From Craterostigma plantagineum (Eukaryota; Streptophyta; Magnoliopsida; Lamiales; Linderniaceae): DNA of 64,000 nucleotides. The stretch spans positions 18,184,001 through 18,248,000 of the forward strand of contig JAPQWV010000018.1 in assembly GCA_027422505.1 (NCBI GenBank), written 5' to 3'. Below the pieces are notes generated by a model, which was not told where the DNA came from, ran no database searches, and was given only the letters and a program-made list of their open reading frames with translations. This document shows, piece after piece, positions 47,605-60,868 of this stretch (positions are counted from its first letter, which is position 1; each line of letters begins with the position of its first letter). The position numbers and the translations under genes are program-made.

Positions 47605-49952
47605 TCGAAACTTTAAAGCAGTAAATATATAGTTTAGTAGAATAAAATGAGTTGTGAGGGTCTTACCGTGTTCTCCTTGAGAGAAATCGCGTTAGATGAA
47701 GAGAGGTGCCGGCGGCGACTTCATATGAGTTGCTCGTGAGGGGGCAGGGTTAACAAAAGCTATAGGCGACGGTTGTTAGGAAAAACACGTAACGGTCGCC
47801 CAAACTTGGTCGCCTATGTGATTAACCTTGGGCGACTCATGTCCCGTAACATGCGTCGCGCATAACGAAATAAAAAAATTATAGTGCATGGGCGACTCAT
47901 GTTTCGTATACATGAGTCGCCTATAATGATAACCTTGGGCGACTCATTTTCGGTAACATGAGTCGCCCATACCCAAATAAAAAAAATTAGTTGTCGTTCG
48001 TGAGCGACTCATGTTTTGTCAACGTGAGTCGCCTATGTGATAAAAACCTTCGGCGACTCATGTTACCAAACATGAGTCGCCCATACCCAAATAAAAAAAA
48101 ATTAGTTTTCGTTCATGGGCGACTCATGTGTAGTTAACATGAGTCGCCCATACCCAAATAAAAAAAAAATTGAAATGTGCATGCACGCTAGTTATGGGCG
48201 ACTCATGTTTCGTAAACATGAGTCGCCTTTACACTTGGGCGACTCATTTCCGGTAACATGAGTCGCCCATACCGAAATATAAAAAATTTAGTTGTCGTTC
48301 ACGAGCGACTCATGTTTTGTCAATATGAGTCGCCCATACCCAAATAAAAAAAAATTAGTTTTCGTTCATGGGCGACTCATGTGTAGTTAACATGAGTCGC
48401 CCATACCCAAATAAAAAAAAATGAAATGTGCATGCACGCTAGTTATGGGCGACTCATGTTTCGTAAACATGAGTCGCCTATGTTTTCACTATTGGGCGAC
48501 TCATTTCCGGTAACATGAGTTGCCCATACCGAAATATAAAAAATTTAAAATTCGTTTATGGGCGACTCATGTAAAGTTATCATGTGTCGCCTATACCGAA
48601 AAATATAAAACGTGGAAAAGCTTGGGCGAAGCATGTTTCGTAAACATAAGTCGCCTATGTGATATAAACATTGGGCGACTCATGTTTCGTAAAATTAGTC
48701 GCCCATAAACAAATAAAAAAATATTTAAATTTGTGCATGATAAGAAAAGAAATGTTTTTTAAACAAGTAAAATAGTTGGGCGACGCGTTTTTTGTTACTA
48801 AATGTCGCCGAAGAGTTACTAAAGCCATAGGCGACGGTTTCTCCACAACGAGCGGCGCCTATGAACAGCGACACTTAAAAAAATTACCATAATGCCACCG
48901 CGTCTATTGTCGTCGACTGTTGCTTATTTTCATCATAGGCGACTGTTGCTTCCCTAGAAACAGTCGCCTATGTTTTAATTTGTTTTCATTTACTTCATAG
49001 GCGACTGTTGGTCATGGGCGACTGTTCTTTGGAAGAAACAGTCGCCTATGATAGAAATTTTTTTTATTTAAATTCTGTCATAGGCGACTGTTGCTTAGAA
49101 AGAAACAGTCGCCTATGAAGGTAATTTTTTTAATTTCTTTTTTTTTTTATACTCCTAACCATCCAATCCAAAACAAATAAAGTCAAACATGACCATCACG
49201 GTAGCTTATAAATAGTCGAACCAACTTACAGCGATTGAACTAATACACCGACACTTTTAAGTACTCTCTTTAATTTCCATCACGGTAGACGAAGCAAAGT
49301 TTTTGCCTTCATTGCATGACCATTCAAGAAACCAAAACTTTCGTCACTTCTTTCGTATTAATCAATGTCCATATTAACCTCAAATTAAATATAACACAAA
49401 CATGAGCTCAAATCGTAGAAGCTAAGCCTCGAAAATGCATAAAATACCTCCAACTTCGAAAATTCTCAATATAAGCCCAAAAACCAAAATTTCGCCACTT
49501 TTTTCCGCATTAATCAATGTCCATATCAACCTCAAATCGAATATAACACAAACATGAGCCTCAAATCGTAGAAACTAAGCCACAAAATCGCAAAATACCT
49601 CCAACTTCGAAAAATTCGAACTCAATATAAGCCCAAAAACCGAAAAATCGCCACTTTTTTCCGCATTAATCAATGTCCATATCAACCTCAAATCGAATAT
49701 AACACAAACATGAGCCTCAAATCGTAGAAACTAAGCCACGAAATCGCAAAATACCTCCAACTTCGAAAAATTCGAACTCAATATAAGCCCAAAAACCTAA
49801 ATTTTCGCCACTTTTTTCGCATTAATCAAGCTCCATATCAACCTCAAATCGAATATAACACAAGCCTAAACCTAAACGTAACCTCAAATCGCTGAAATTA
49901 AGCCCCAAAATCGCCTAAAAAGCTAAAATAATATTTCCAAGTTTTCAAAATT
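47605..49952 (+). repeat. Array unit 6 (2348 bp), type A'
   Basis: Type A' signature: CAAACTTTCGAAAC at the start and ATCGCGTTAGATG. TATA box 49207-49214. Confidence 0.9.
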
Positions 49953-52109
49953 TCGAAACTTTAAAGCAGTAAATATATAGTTTAGTAGAATAAAATGAGT
50001 TGTGAGTGTCTTACCGTGCTCTCCTTGAGAGAAATCGCCTTAGATGGAGAGAGGTGCCGGCGGCGACTTCATATGAGTTGCTCGTGAGGGGGCAGGGTTA
50101 ACAAAAGCTACAGGCGACGGTTGTTAGGAAAAACACGTAACAGTCGCCCAAACTTGGGTCGCCTATGTGATTAACCTTGGGCGACTCATGTCCCGTAACA
50201 TGCGTCGCGCATAACGAAATAAAAAAAATTATAGTGCATGGGCGACTCATGTTTCGTATACATGAGTCGCCTATAATGATAACCTTGGGCGACTCATTTC
50301 CGGTAACATGAGTCGCCCATACCCAAATAAAAAAAAGTAGTTGTCGTTCGTGAGCGACTCATGTTTTGTCAACGTGAGTCGCCTATGTGATAAAAACCTT
50401 CGGCGACTCATGTTACCAAACATGAGTCGCCCATACCCAAATAAAAAAAAGAATTAGTTTTCGTTCATGGGCGACTCATGTGTAGTTAACATGAGTCGCC
50501 CATACCAAAATAAAAAAAAAATGAAATGTGCATGCACGCTAGTTATGGGCGACTCATGTTTTGTAAACATGAGTCGCCTATGTTTTCACTCTTGGGCGAC
50601 TCATTTCCGGTAACATGAGTTGCCCATACCGAAATATAAAAAATTTAAAATTCGTTTATGGGCGACTCATGTAAAGTTATCATGTGTCGCCTATACCGAA
50701 AAATATAAAACGTGGAAAAGCTTGGGCGAAGCATGTTTCGTAAACATAAGTCGCCTATGTGATATAAACATTGGGCTACTCATGTTTCGTAAAATGAGTC
50801 GCCCATAAACAAATAAAAAAAATATTTAAATTTGTGCATGATAAGAAAAGAAATGTTTTTTAAACAAGTAAAATAGTTGGGCGATGCGTTTTTTGTTACT
50901 AAATGTCGCCGAAGAGTTACTAAAGCCATATGCGACGGTTCTCCACAACGAGCGGCGCCTATGAACAGCGACACTTAAAAAAATTACCATAATGCCACCG
51001 CGTCTATTGCCGTCGACTGTTGCTTATTTTTATCATAGGCGACTGTTGCTTCCCTAGAAACAGTCGCCTATGTTTTAATTTGTTTTCATTTACATCATAG
51101 GCGACTGTTTCTAGGTTAGAAACAGTCGCCAATGATAGCAACGTTGGTCATGGGCGACCGTTCTTTGGAAGAAACAGTCGCCTTTGCGCGTAAAATTTCT
51201 TATTTTATCATAGGCGACTGTTGCTTCCCTAGAAACAGTCGCCTATGATAGAAAGAAACAGTCGCCTATGAAGGTAATTTTTTTAATTTCTTTTTGCTTT
51301 TTTTTTTATATTCCCAACCATCAAATCCAAAACAAATAAAGTCAAACATGACCATCACGGTCTTATAAATAGTCCAACCAACTTACAGCGATTGAACTAA
51401 TACACCGACACTTTTAAGTACTCTCTTTAATTTCCATCACGGTGGACGAAGCAAAGTTTTTGCCTTCATTGCATGACCATTCAAGAAACCAAAAATTTCG
51501 TCACTTCTTTCGTATTAATCAATGTCCATATCAACCTCAAATCAAATATAACACAAACATGAGCTCAAATCGTAGAAACTAAGCCTCGAAAATGCATAAA
51601 ATACCTCCAACTTCGAAAATTCTCAATATAAGCCCAAAAACCAAAATTTCGCCACTTTTTTCCGCATTAATCAATGTCCATATCAACCTCAAACCGAATA
51701 TAACACAAACATGAGCCTCAAATCGTAGAAACTAAGCCACGAAATCGCAAAAGACCTCCAACTTCGAAAAATTCGAACTCAATATAAGCCCAAAAACCGA
51801 AATTTCGCCACTTTTTTCCGCATTAATCAATGTCCATATCAACCTCAAATCGAATATAACATAAACATGAGCCTCAAATCGTAGAAACTAAGCCACGAAA
51901 TCACAAACTACTTCCAACTTCGAAAAATTCGAACTCAATATAAGCCCAAAAACCGAAATTTTCGCCACTTTTTTCGCATTAATCAAGCTCCATATCAACC
52001 TCAAATCGAATATAACACAAGCCTAAACCTAAACGTAACCTCAAATTGCTGAAATTACGCCCCAAAATCGCCTAAAAAGCTAAAATAATATTTCCAAGTT
52101 TTCAAACTT
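49953..52109 (+). repeat. Array unit 7 (2157 bp), type B
   Basis: Nearly the same as unit 5. TATA box 51364-51371. Confidence 0.9.
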
Positions 52110-54091
52110 TCGAAACTTTAAAGCAGTAAATATATAGTTTAGTAGAATAAAATGAGTTGTGAGGGTCTTACCGTGTTCTCCTTGAGAGAAATCGCGTTAG
52201 ATGGAGAGAGGTGCCGGCGGCGACTTCATATGAGTTGCTCGTGAGGGGGCAGGGTTAACAAAAGCTATAGGCGATGGTTGTTAGGAAAAACACGTAACGG
52301 TCGCCCAAACTTTGGTCGCCTATGTGATTAACCTTGGGCGACTCATGTCCCGTAACATGCGTCGCGCATAACGAAATAAAAAAATTATAGTGCATGGGCG
52401 ACTCATGTTTCGTATACATGAGTCGCCTATAATGATAACCTTGGGCGACTCATTTTCGGTAACATGAGTCGCCCATACCCAAATAAAAAAAATTAGTTGT
52501 CGTTCATGGGCGACTCATGTGTAGTTAACATGAGTCGCTCATACCCAAATAAAAAAAAATGAAATGTGCATGCACGCTAGTTATGGACGACTCATGTTTC
52601 GTAAACATGAGTCGCCTATGTTTTCACTATTGGGCGACTCATTTCGGTAACATGAGTCGCCCATACCGAAATATAAAAAATTTAAAATTCGTTTATGGGC
52701 GACTCATGTAAAGTTATCATGTGTCGCCTATACCGAAAAATATAAAACGTGGAAAAGCTTGGGCGAAGCATGTTTCGTAAACATAAGTCGCCTATGTGAT
52801 ATAAACATTGGGCGACTCATGTTTCGTAAAATTAGTCGCCCATAAACAAATAAAAAAATATTTAAATTTGTGCATGATAAGAAAAGAAATGTTTTTTAAA
52901 CAAGTAAAATAGTTGGGCGACGCGTTTTTTGTTACTAAATGTCGCCGAAGAGTTACTAAAGCCATAGGCGACGGTTTCTCCACAACGAGCGGCGCCTATG
53001 AACAGCGACACTTAAAAAAATTACCATAATGCCACCGCGTCTATTGTCGTCGACTGTTGCTTATTTTCATCATAGGCGACTGTTGCTTCCCTAGAAACAG
53101 TCGCCTATGTTTTAATTTGTTTTCATTTACTTCATAGGCGACTGTTGGTCATGGGCGACTGTTCTTTGGAAGAAACAGTCGCCTATGATAGAAATTTTTT
53201 TTATTTAAATTCTGTCATAGGCGACTGTTGCTTAGAAAGAAACAGTCCCCTATGAAGGTAATTTTTTTAATTTCTTTTTGTTTTTTTTATACTCCTAACC
53301 ATCCAATCCAAAACAAATAAAGTCAAACATGACCATCACGGTAGCTTATAAATAGTCGAACCAACTTACAGCGATTGAACTAATACACCGACACTTTTAA
53401 GTACTCTCTTTAATTTCCATCACGGTAGACGAGCAAAGTTTTTGCCTTCATTGCATGACCATTCAAGAAACCAAAACTTTCGTCACTTCTTTCGTATTAA
53501 TCAATGTCCATATTAACCTCAAATTAAATATAACACAAACATGAGCTCAAATCGTAGAAGCTAAGCCTCGAAAATGCATAAAATACCTCCAACTTCGAAA
53601 ATTCTCAATATAAGCCCAAAAACCAAAATTTCGCCACTTTTTTCCGCATTAATCAATGTCCATATCAACCTCAAATCGAATATAACACAAACATGAGCCT
53701 CAAATCGTAGAAACTAAGCCACAAAATCGCAAAATACCTCCAACTTCGAAAAATTCGAACTCAATATAAGCCCAAAAACCGAAATTTCGCCACTTTTTTC
53801 CGCATTAATCAATGTCCATATCAACCTCAAATCGAATATAACACAAACATGAGCCTCAAATCGTAGAAACTAAGCCACGAAATCGCAAAATACCTCCAAC
53901 TTCGAAAAATTCGAACTCAATATAAGCCCAAAAACCTAAATTTTCGCCACTTTTTTCGCATTAATCAAGCTCCATATCAACCTCAAATCGAATATAACAC
54001 AAGCCTAAACCTAAACGTAACCTCAAATCGCTGAAATTAAGCCCCAAAATCGCCTAAAAAGCTAAAATAATATTTCCAAGTTTTCAAAATT
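52110..54091 (+). repeat. Array unit 8 (1982 bp), type A' with deletion
   Basis: Type A' with about 365 bp lost at the GTTGTCGTTC motif near 52500, where two identical short motifs of the unit are joined. TATA box 53347-53354. Confidence 0.9.
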
Positions 54092-56244
54092 TCAAAACTT
54101 TAAAGCAGTAAATATATAGTTTAGTAGAATAAAATGAGTTGTGAGTGTCTTACCGTGCTCTCCTTGAGAGAAATCGCCTTAGATGGAGAGAGGTGTCGGC
54201 GGCGACTTCATATGAGTTGCTCGTGAGGGGGCAGGGTTAACAAAAGCTACAGGCGACGGTTGTTAGGAAAAACACGTAACAGTCGCCCAAACTTGGGTCG
54301 CCTATGTGATTAACCTTGGGCGACTCATGTCCCGTAACATGCGTCGCGCATAACGAAATAAAAAAAATTATAGTGCATGGGCGACTCATGTTTCGTATAC
54401 ATGAGTCGCCTATAATGATAACCTTGGGCGACTCATTTCCGGTAACATGAGTCGCCCATACCCAAATAAAAAAAAGTAGTTGTCGTTCGTGAGCGACTCA
54501 TGTTTTGTCAACGTGAGTCGCCTATGTGATAAAAACCTTCGGCGACTCATGTTACCAAACATGAGTCGCCCATACCCAAATAGAAAAAAGAATTAGTTTT
54601 CGTTCATGGGCGACTCATGTGTAGTTAACATGAGTCGCCCATACCAAAATAAAAAAAATGAAATGTGCATGCACGCTAGTTATGGGCGACTCATGTTTTG
54701 TAAACATGAGTCGCCTATGTTTTCACTCTTGGGCGACTCATTTCCGGTAACATGAGTTGCCCATACCGAAATATAAAAATTTAAAATTCGTTTATGGGCG
54801 ACTCATGTAAAGTTATCATGTGTCGCCTATACCGAAAAATATAAAACGTGGAAAAGCTTGGGCGAAGCATGTTTCGTAAACATAAGTCGCCTATGTGATA
54901 TAAACATTGGGCTACTCATGTTTCGTAAAATGAGTCGCCCATAAACAAATAAAAAAAATATTTAAATTTGTGCATGATAAGAAAAGAAATGTTTTTTAAA
55001 CAAGTAAAATAGTTGGGCGACGCGTTTTTTGTTACTAAATGTCGCCGAAGAGTTACTAAAGCCATATGCGACGGTTTCTCCACAACGAGCGGCGCCTATG
55101 AACAGCGACACTTAAAAAAATTACCATAATGCCACCGCGTCTATTGCCGTCGACTGTTGCTTATATTTATCATAGGCGACTGTTGCTTCCCTAGAAACAG
55201 TCGCCTATGTTTTAATTTGTTTTCATTTACATCATAGGCGACTGTTTCTAGGTTAGAAACAGTCGCCAATGATAGCAACGTGGTCATGGGCGACCGTTCT
55301 TTGGAAGAAACAGTCGCCTTTGCGCGTAAAATTTCTTATTTTATCATAGGCGACTGTTGCTTCCCTAGAAACAGTCGCCTATGATAGAAAGAAACAGTCG
55401 CCTATGAAGGTAATTTTTTAATTTCTTTTGCTTTTTTTTTTTATATTCCCAACCATCAAATCCAAAACAAATAAAGTCAAACATGACCATCACGGTCTTA
55501 TAAATAGTCCAACCAACTTACAGCGATTGAACTAATACACCGACACTTTTAAGTACTCTCTTTAATTTCCATCACGGTGGACGAAGCAAAGTTTTTGCCT
55601 TCATTGCATGACCATTCAAGAAACCAAAAATTTCGTCACTTCTTTCGTATTAATCAATGTCCATATCAACCTCAAATCAAATATAACACTAACATGAGCT
55701 CAAATCGTAGAAACTAAGCCTCGAAAATGCATAAAATACCTCCAACTTCGAAAATTCTCAATATAAGCCCAAAAACCAAAATTTCGCCACTTTTTTCCGC
55801 ATTAATCAATGTCCATATCAACCTCAAATCGAATATAACACAAACATGAGCCTCAAATCGTAGAAACTAAGCCACGAAATCGCAAAATACCTCCAACTTC
55901 GAAAAATTCGAACTCAATATAAGCCCAAAAAAACCGAAATTTCGCCACTTTTTTCCGCATTAATCAATGTCCATATCAACCTCAAATCGAATATAACATA
56001 AACATGAGCCTCAAATCGTAGAAACTAAGCGACGAAATCGCAAAATACCTCCAACTTCGAAAATTCGAACTCAATATAAGCCCAAAAACCGAAATTTTCG
56101 CCACTTTTTCGCATTAATCAAGCTCCATATCAACCTCAAATCGAATATAACACAAGCCTAAACCTAAACGTAACCTCAAATCGCTGAAATTACGCCCCAA
56201 AATCGCCTAAAAAGCTAAAATAATATTTCCAAGTTTTCAAACTT
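54092..56244 (+). repeat. Array unit 9 (2153 bp), type B
   Basis: Same length as unit 5. TATA box 55499-55506. Confidence 0.9.
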
Positions 56245-58526
56245 TCGAAACTTTAAAGCAGTAAATATATAGTTTAGTAGAATAAAATGAGTTGTGAGGG
56301 TCTTACCGTGTTCTCCTTGAGAGAAATCGCGTTAGATGGAGAGAGGTGCCGGCGGCGACTTCATATGAGTTGCTCGTGAGGGGGCAGGGTTAACAAAAGC
56401 TATAGGCGACGGTTGTTAGGAAAAACACGTAACGGTCGCCCAAACTTTGGTCGCCTATGTGATTAACCTTGGGCGACTCATGTCCCGTAACATGCGTCGC
56501 GCATAACGAAATAAAAAAATTATAGTGCATGGGCGACTCATGTTTCATATACATGAGTCGCCTATAATGAAAACCTTGGGCGACTCATTTTCGGTAACAT
56601 GAGTCGCCCATACCCAAATAAAAAAAATTAGTTGTCGTTCGTGAGCGACTCATGTTTGTCAACGTGAGTCGCCTATGTGATAAAAACCTTCGGCGACTCA
56701 TGTTACCAAACATGAGTCGCCCATACCCAAATAAAAAAAAAATTAGTTTTCGTTCATGGGAAACTCATGTGTAGTTAACATGAGTCGCCCATACCCAAAT
56801 AAAAAAAAAAAAAAAATTGAAATGTGCATGCACGCTAGTTATGGGCGACTCATGTTTCGTAAACATGAGTCGCCTTTGTTTTCACACTTGGGCGACTCAT
56901 TTCCGGTAACATGAGTCGCCCATACCGAATATAAAAAATTTAGTTGTCGTTCACGAGCGACTCATGTTTTGTCAACATGAGTCGCCCATACCCAAATAAA
57001 AAAAAAATTAGTTTTCGTTCATGGGCGACTCATGTGTAGTTAACATGAGTCGCCCATACCCAAATAAAAAAAAATGAAATGTGCATGCACGCTAGTTATG
57101 GGCGACTCATGTTTCGTAAACATGAGTCGCCTATGTTTTCACTATTGGGCGACTCATTTCGGTAACATGAGTCGCCCATACCGAAATATAAAAAATTTAA
57201 AATTCGTTTATGGGCGACTCATGTAAAGTTATCATGTGTCGCCTATACCGAAAAATATAAAACGTGGAAAAGCTTGGGCGAAGCATGTTTCGTAAACATA
57301 AGTCGCCTATGTGATATAAACATTGGGCGACTCATGTTTCGTAAAATTAGTCGCCCATAAACAAATAAAAAAAATATTTAAATTTGTGCATGATAAGAAA
57401 AGAAATGTTTTTTAAACAAGTAAAATAGTTGGGCGACGCGTTTTTTGTTACTAAATGTCGCCGAAGAGTTACTAAAGCCATATGCGACGGTTTCTCCACA
57501 ACGAGCGGCGCCTATGAACAGCGACACTTAAAAAAATTACCATAATGCCACCGCGTCTATTGCCGTCGACTGTTGCTTATTTTTATCATAGGCGACTGTT
57601 GCTTCCCTAGAAACAGTCGCCTATGTTTTAATTTGTTTTCATTTACATCATAGGCGACTGTTTCTAGGTTAGAAACAGTCGCCAATGATAGCAACGTTGG
57701 TCATGGGCGACCGTTCTTTGGAAGAAACAGTCGCCTTTGCGCGTAAAATTTCTTATTTTATCATAGGCGACTGTTGCTTCCCTAGAAACAGTCGCCTATG
57801 ATAGAAAGAAACAGTCGCCTATGAAGGTAATTTTTTTAATTTCTTTTTGCTTTTTTTTTTATATTCCCAACCATCAAATCCAAAACAAATAAAGTCAAAC
57901 ATGACCATCACGGTCTTATAAATAGTCCAACCAACTAACAGCGATTGAACTAATACACCGACACTTTTAAGTACTCTCTTTAATTTCCATCACGGTGGAC
58001 GAAGCAAAGTTTTTGCCTTCATTGCATGACCATTCAAGAAACCAAAATTTCGTCACTTCTTTCGTATTAATCAATGTCCATATCAACCTCAAATCAAATA
58101 TAACACAAACATGAGCTCAAATCGTAGAAACTAAGCCTCGAAAATGCATAAAATACCTCCAACTTCGAAAATTCTCAATATAAGCCCAAAAAACCAAAAT
58201 TTCGCCACTTTTTTCCGCATTAATCAATGTCCATATCAACCTCAAATCGAATATAACACAAACATGAGCCTCAAATCGTAGAAACTAAGCCACGAAATCG
58301 CAAAATACCTCCAACTTCGAAAAATTCGAACTCAATATAAGCCCAAAAACCGAAATTTCGCCACTTTTTTCCGCATTAATCAATGTCCATATCAACCTCA
58401 AATCGAATATAACACAAACATGAGCCTCAAATCGTAGAAACTAAGCCACGAAATCGCAAAATACCTCCAACTTCGAAAAATTCGAATTCAATATAAGCAC
58501 AAAAACCGAAATTTTCGCCACTTTTT
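56245..58526 (+). repeat. Array unit 10, A'/B chimera
   Basis: Opens as type A' (GCGTTAGATGG) but from about 57480 carries type B variants (CATATGCGACGG, GGGCGACCGTTC). TATA box 57917-57924. It breaks off inside a 156-bp monomer at 58526. Confidence 0.85.
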
Positions 58527-58856
58527 TCAACGTGAGTCGCCCATACCCAAATAAAAAAAAAATTGAAATGTGCATGCACGCTAGTTATGGGCGACTCATG
58601 TTTCGTAAACATGAGTCGCCTTTGTTTTCACACTTGGGCGACTCATTTCCGGTAACATGAGTCGCCCATACCGAAATATAAAAAATTTAGTTGTCGTTCA
58701 CGAGCGACTCATGTTTTGTCAACATGAGTCGCCCATACCCAAATAAAAAAAAATTAGTTTTCGTTCATGGGCGACTCATGTGTAGTTAACATGAATCGCC
58801 CATACCCAAATAAAAAAAAATGAAATGTGCATGCACGCTAGTTATGGGCGACTCAT
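58527..58856 (+). repeat. Partial array unit at the right edge
   Basis: Internal type 1 palindrome zone joined directly to the cut monomer of unit 10 (CACTTTTTTC|AACGTGAGTCGCCC), then interrupted by the Athila LTR after GGGCGACTCAT. Confidence 0.85.
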
Positions 58857-60599
58857 TGATAAACGTATTTTCTTACGTTTATAGGTATTATAATTGGAAG
58901 TATTTGCAAGTTAAAAAGGAGTCTTCGTGTCAAATTTGGTAATTAATTATGAGTTTACATCATTTCGGACAGTTTTGCGGCAGTTTAGCATGTCTCGTAA
59001 AATAAGGGGTAGTTGACCGATAGATCTGAAAATTGGAGGGGAGCTAGAATATTTAACGATCTTAATTCTCACAAAAGGGATTTGCATTTGAATGTCTACA
59101 TCGTGAGATATTAATTTTTGAACTTAATGCAAATTTTTTAGTGAATCAAAGTCAAGCTTTGTTTGCATGATTTCCAAGTTTTTCGACAGTTTTGCATTCT
59201 TAACAGATGAGGGGGTAAAAGTTGTCCAATGAAGCTGAAATTTTAACCAAAGATAGAAGACTTGTTAATCTTGATTCTTACTGGAGGGATTTGGATTTGG
59301 AGCTCTAGATTGAGAGATATTAATTTCGGAAGTTACTGCCGTGTTAGAGGTGGTGTTGGAGGTCAAAACACACTAAAAATGACTCCTACCTAACTTGTCT
59401 CTTCTTGGTCGAAAGTTCAACCATTATTCAAGGAAAGAGGCATGCTTTAGACCTAACTTTCGACATTGAAACACCCCATTCCATTTGAACTCAATAAAGG
59501 AGGCTAAAGTTGAAGGAATTGGGGGACAAAGTTAGCTTTCTTCAATGTGAACAAGTTAAAGCAAAGAAGACTTGCATGTACATGAGTATGACCTCCCCTT
59601 GCTATAAATAGAGGAAGGAATCATTGGGAGAGAACACACACATACACTTAGAGAAGAGAAAGAAAGGCTAGAGAGAAAGTTAGCTCATTCACTTAGCTTG
59701 TATGCTAGGTATTCGATAAACGGCTCAACGAAGAACAAGGGTACGAAGCCATAAACAGGGAAGATCTATATTTCTTTGATGTTTATTATGTTCTTAGTTG
59801 AGAAAATGAGTAGCTAATTTCTTGTGTATTTGAGATGAGATGAACCCTGACAAGATCGATCGTATGTTTTAAGTATATTTAATGTTATGCTATTGTTAAG
59901 ACTCTTTTACGAATTTATATGATTTCGATTATGTCTATGTGATTGAAATTCTTATTTACCTTATTCATGTCTATGTGTGTAAGATAGATTAATTGGGAAA
60001 TCGTACGCTGCGCTCGAGAGAGGGGTGAACGATTAGAACACTCGTAAACGAGCGGAATAAACTCGTCACTAGAGATAGGTTGAGCTACTCCGCTGGATTA
60101 GAGTCAAATCTAATAGAGGGATTAATAATGATTTAATGCAATCTTCGATTAAGTAGTTAGGGAAGCTTGCTCGGCTATTTAAGACGTAGATTAGTTGCTT
60201 ACGAGCCTCGTGTGATAAGGCGTAGTTTCGTCAGTCTTATGAACTCATACGCATGTGTTGGTAATCCTCACGGTCTAACGTTTAGCTAAAACTTTGATAT
60301 ATGTTTTCAGCAGATCGATCGAGCTAGGGGGAGTCGAAGTCTCAAATACGTTTCGCTTTCTTATCGTCGTTCATTCTCATCATTTTTATTAGTTTTGTTC
60401 ATTTATATTTCAGTTTTACAACAATCAAAGCATTTTCACTAGGATATTTAAATTCAAGTTTTTCTAATTATTTAGTTCCCTTGGGATTCGATACTCGAAT
60501 ACTCGCCATTTTATACTATTATCGATAGGTACACTTGCCTGTTGAGCGTGGTTAGTTTGTCGATATTCGTTTTATTTTATTACTCGATTCGCTCGATCA
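58857..60599 (+). repeat. 5' LTR of the Athila element (1743 bp)
   Basis: Begins TGATAAACGTATTTTC, ends GCTCGATCA. Its start is fixed by the abrupt end of array sequence. A TATA-like CTATAAATAGAGG lies near 59613. The 3' partner is not in the window. Confidence 0.85.
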
Positions 60600-60604
60600 A
60601 GTTT

Positions 60605-60622
60605 TGGCGCCGTTGCCGGGGA
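60605..60622 (+). other. Primer-binding site, tRNA-Asp type
   Basis: TGGCGCCGTTGCCGGGGA, five bases after the LTR; this is the usual Athila primer site. Confidence 0.92.
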
Positions 60623-60654
60623 ACTATTGATATTTGGAAAACTTCAGTTTATTA

Positions 60655-60831
60655 TTTTAGCTCTATTATTATTATTAATATTATTTCTTCAAACTATCTT
60701 ATTTATTTTTATCATCCTCAAAATAAAAAAAAATTATATATATATTATATTATAGTGATTATTATTTTCTTTATTATTATTGTGTGCCAGTTATTATATT
60801 ATTATTACTATTATATTATTTTTATTAGTAC

Positions 60832-60868
<37 letters not shown>

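Larger units (their letters stand above)
36451..58856 (+). repeat. 22.4-kb tandem array of ~2.2-kb palindrome-rich units
   Basis: Ten head-to-tail units and a partial one. Every unit has, in order: a 50-bp AT-rich leader plus a GC-richer block (GAGAGGTGCCGGCGGCGAC); a long zone of short palindromes of type 1 (arm GGCGACTCATGTTT, loop CGT) joined by A-rich linkers (CATACCCAAATAAAAAAA); a short zone of type 2 palindromes (arm CATAGGCGACTGTT); a TATA box TATAAATA and a leader; then 3-5 tandem copies of a 156-bp AT-rich monomer rich in CCTCAAATCG. No ORF longer than about 110 codons, and none with coding character. GGCGAC-core inverted motifs resemble subterminal repeats of CACTA elements. Confidence 0.95.

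Noticed and set aside
38637..58612. Repeated 60-107-codon ORFs within the array (for example those starting MPIPKYKK or MEKPSPMAL)
   Set aside because: They fall on palindromes, appear on both strands, vary by frameshift between units and have no coding signature; they are shadows of the repeat.
36451..58856. CRISPR-like appearance of short spaced palindromic repeats
   Set aside because: Plant nuclear context, linkers are near-identical A-rich strings rather than unique spacers, and no cas genes exist.
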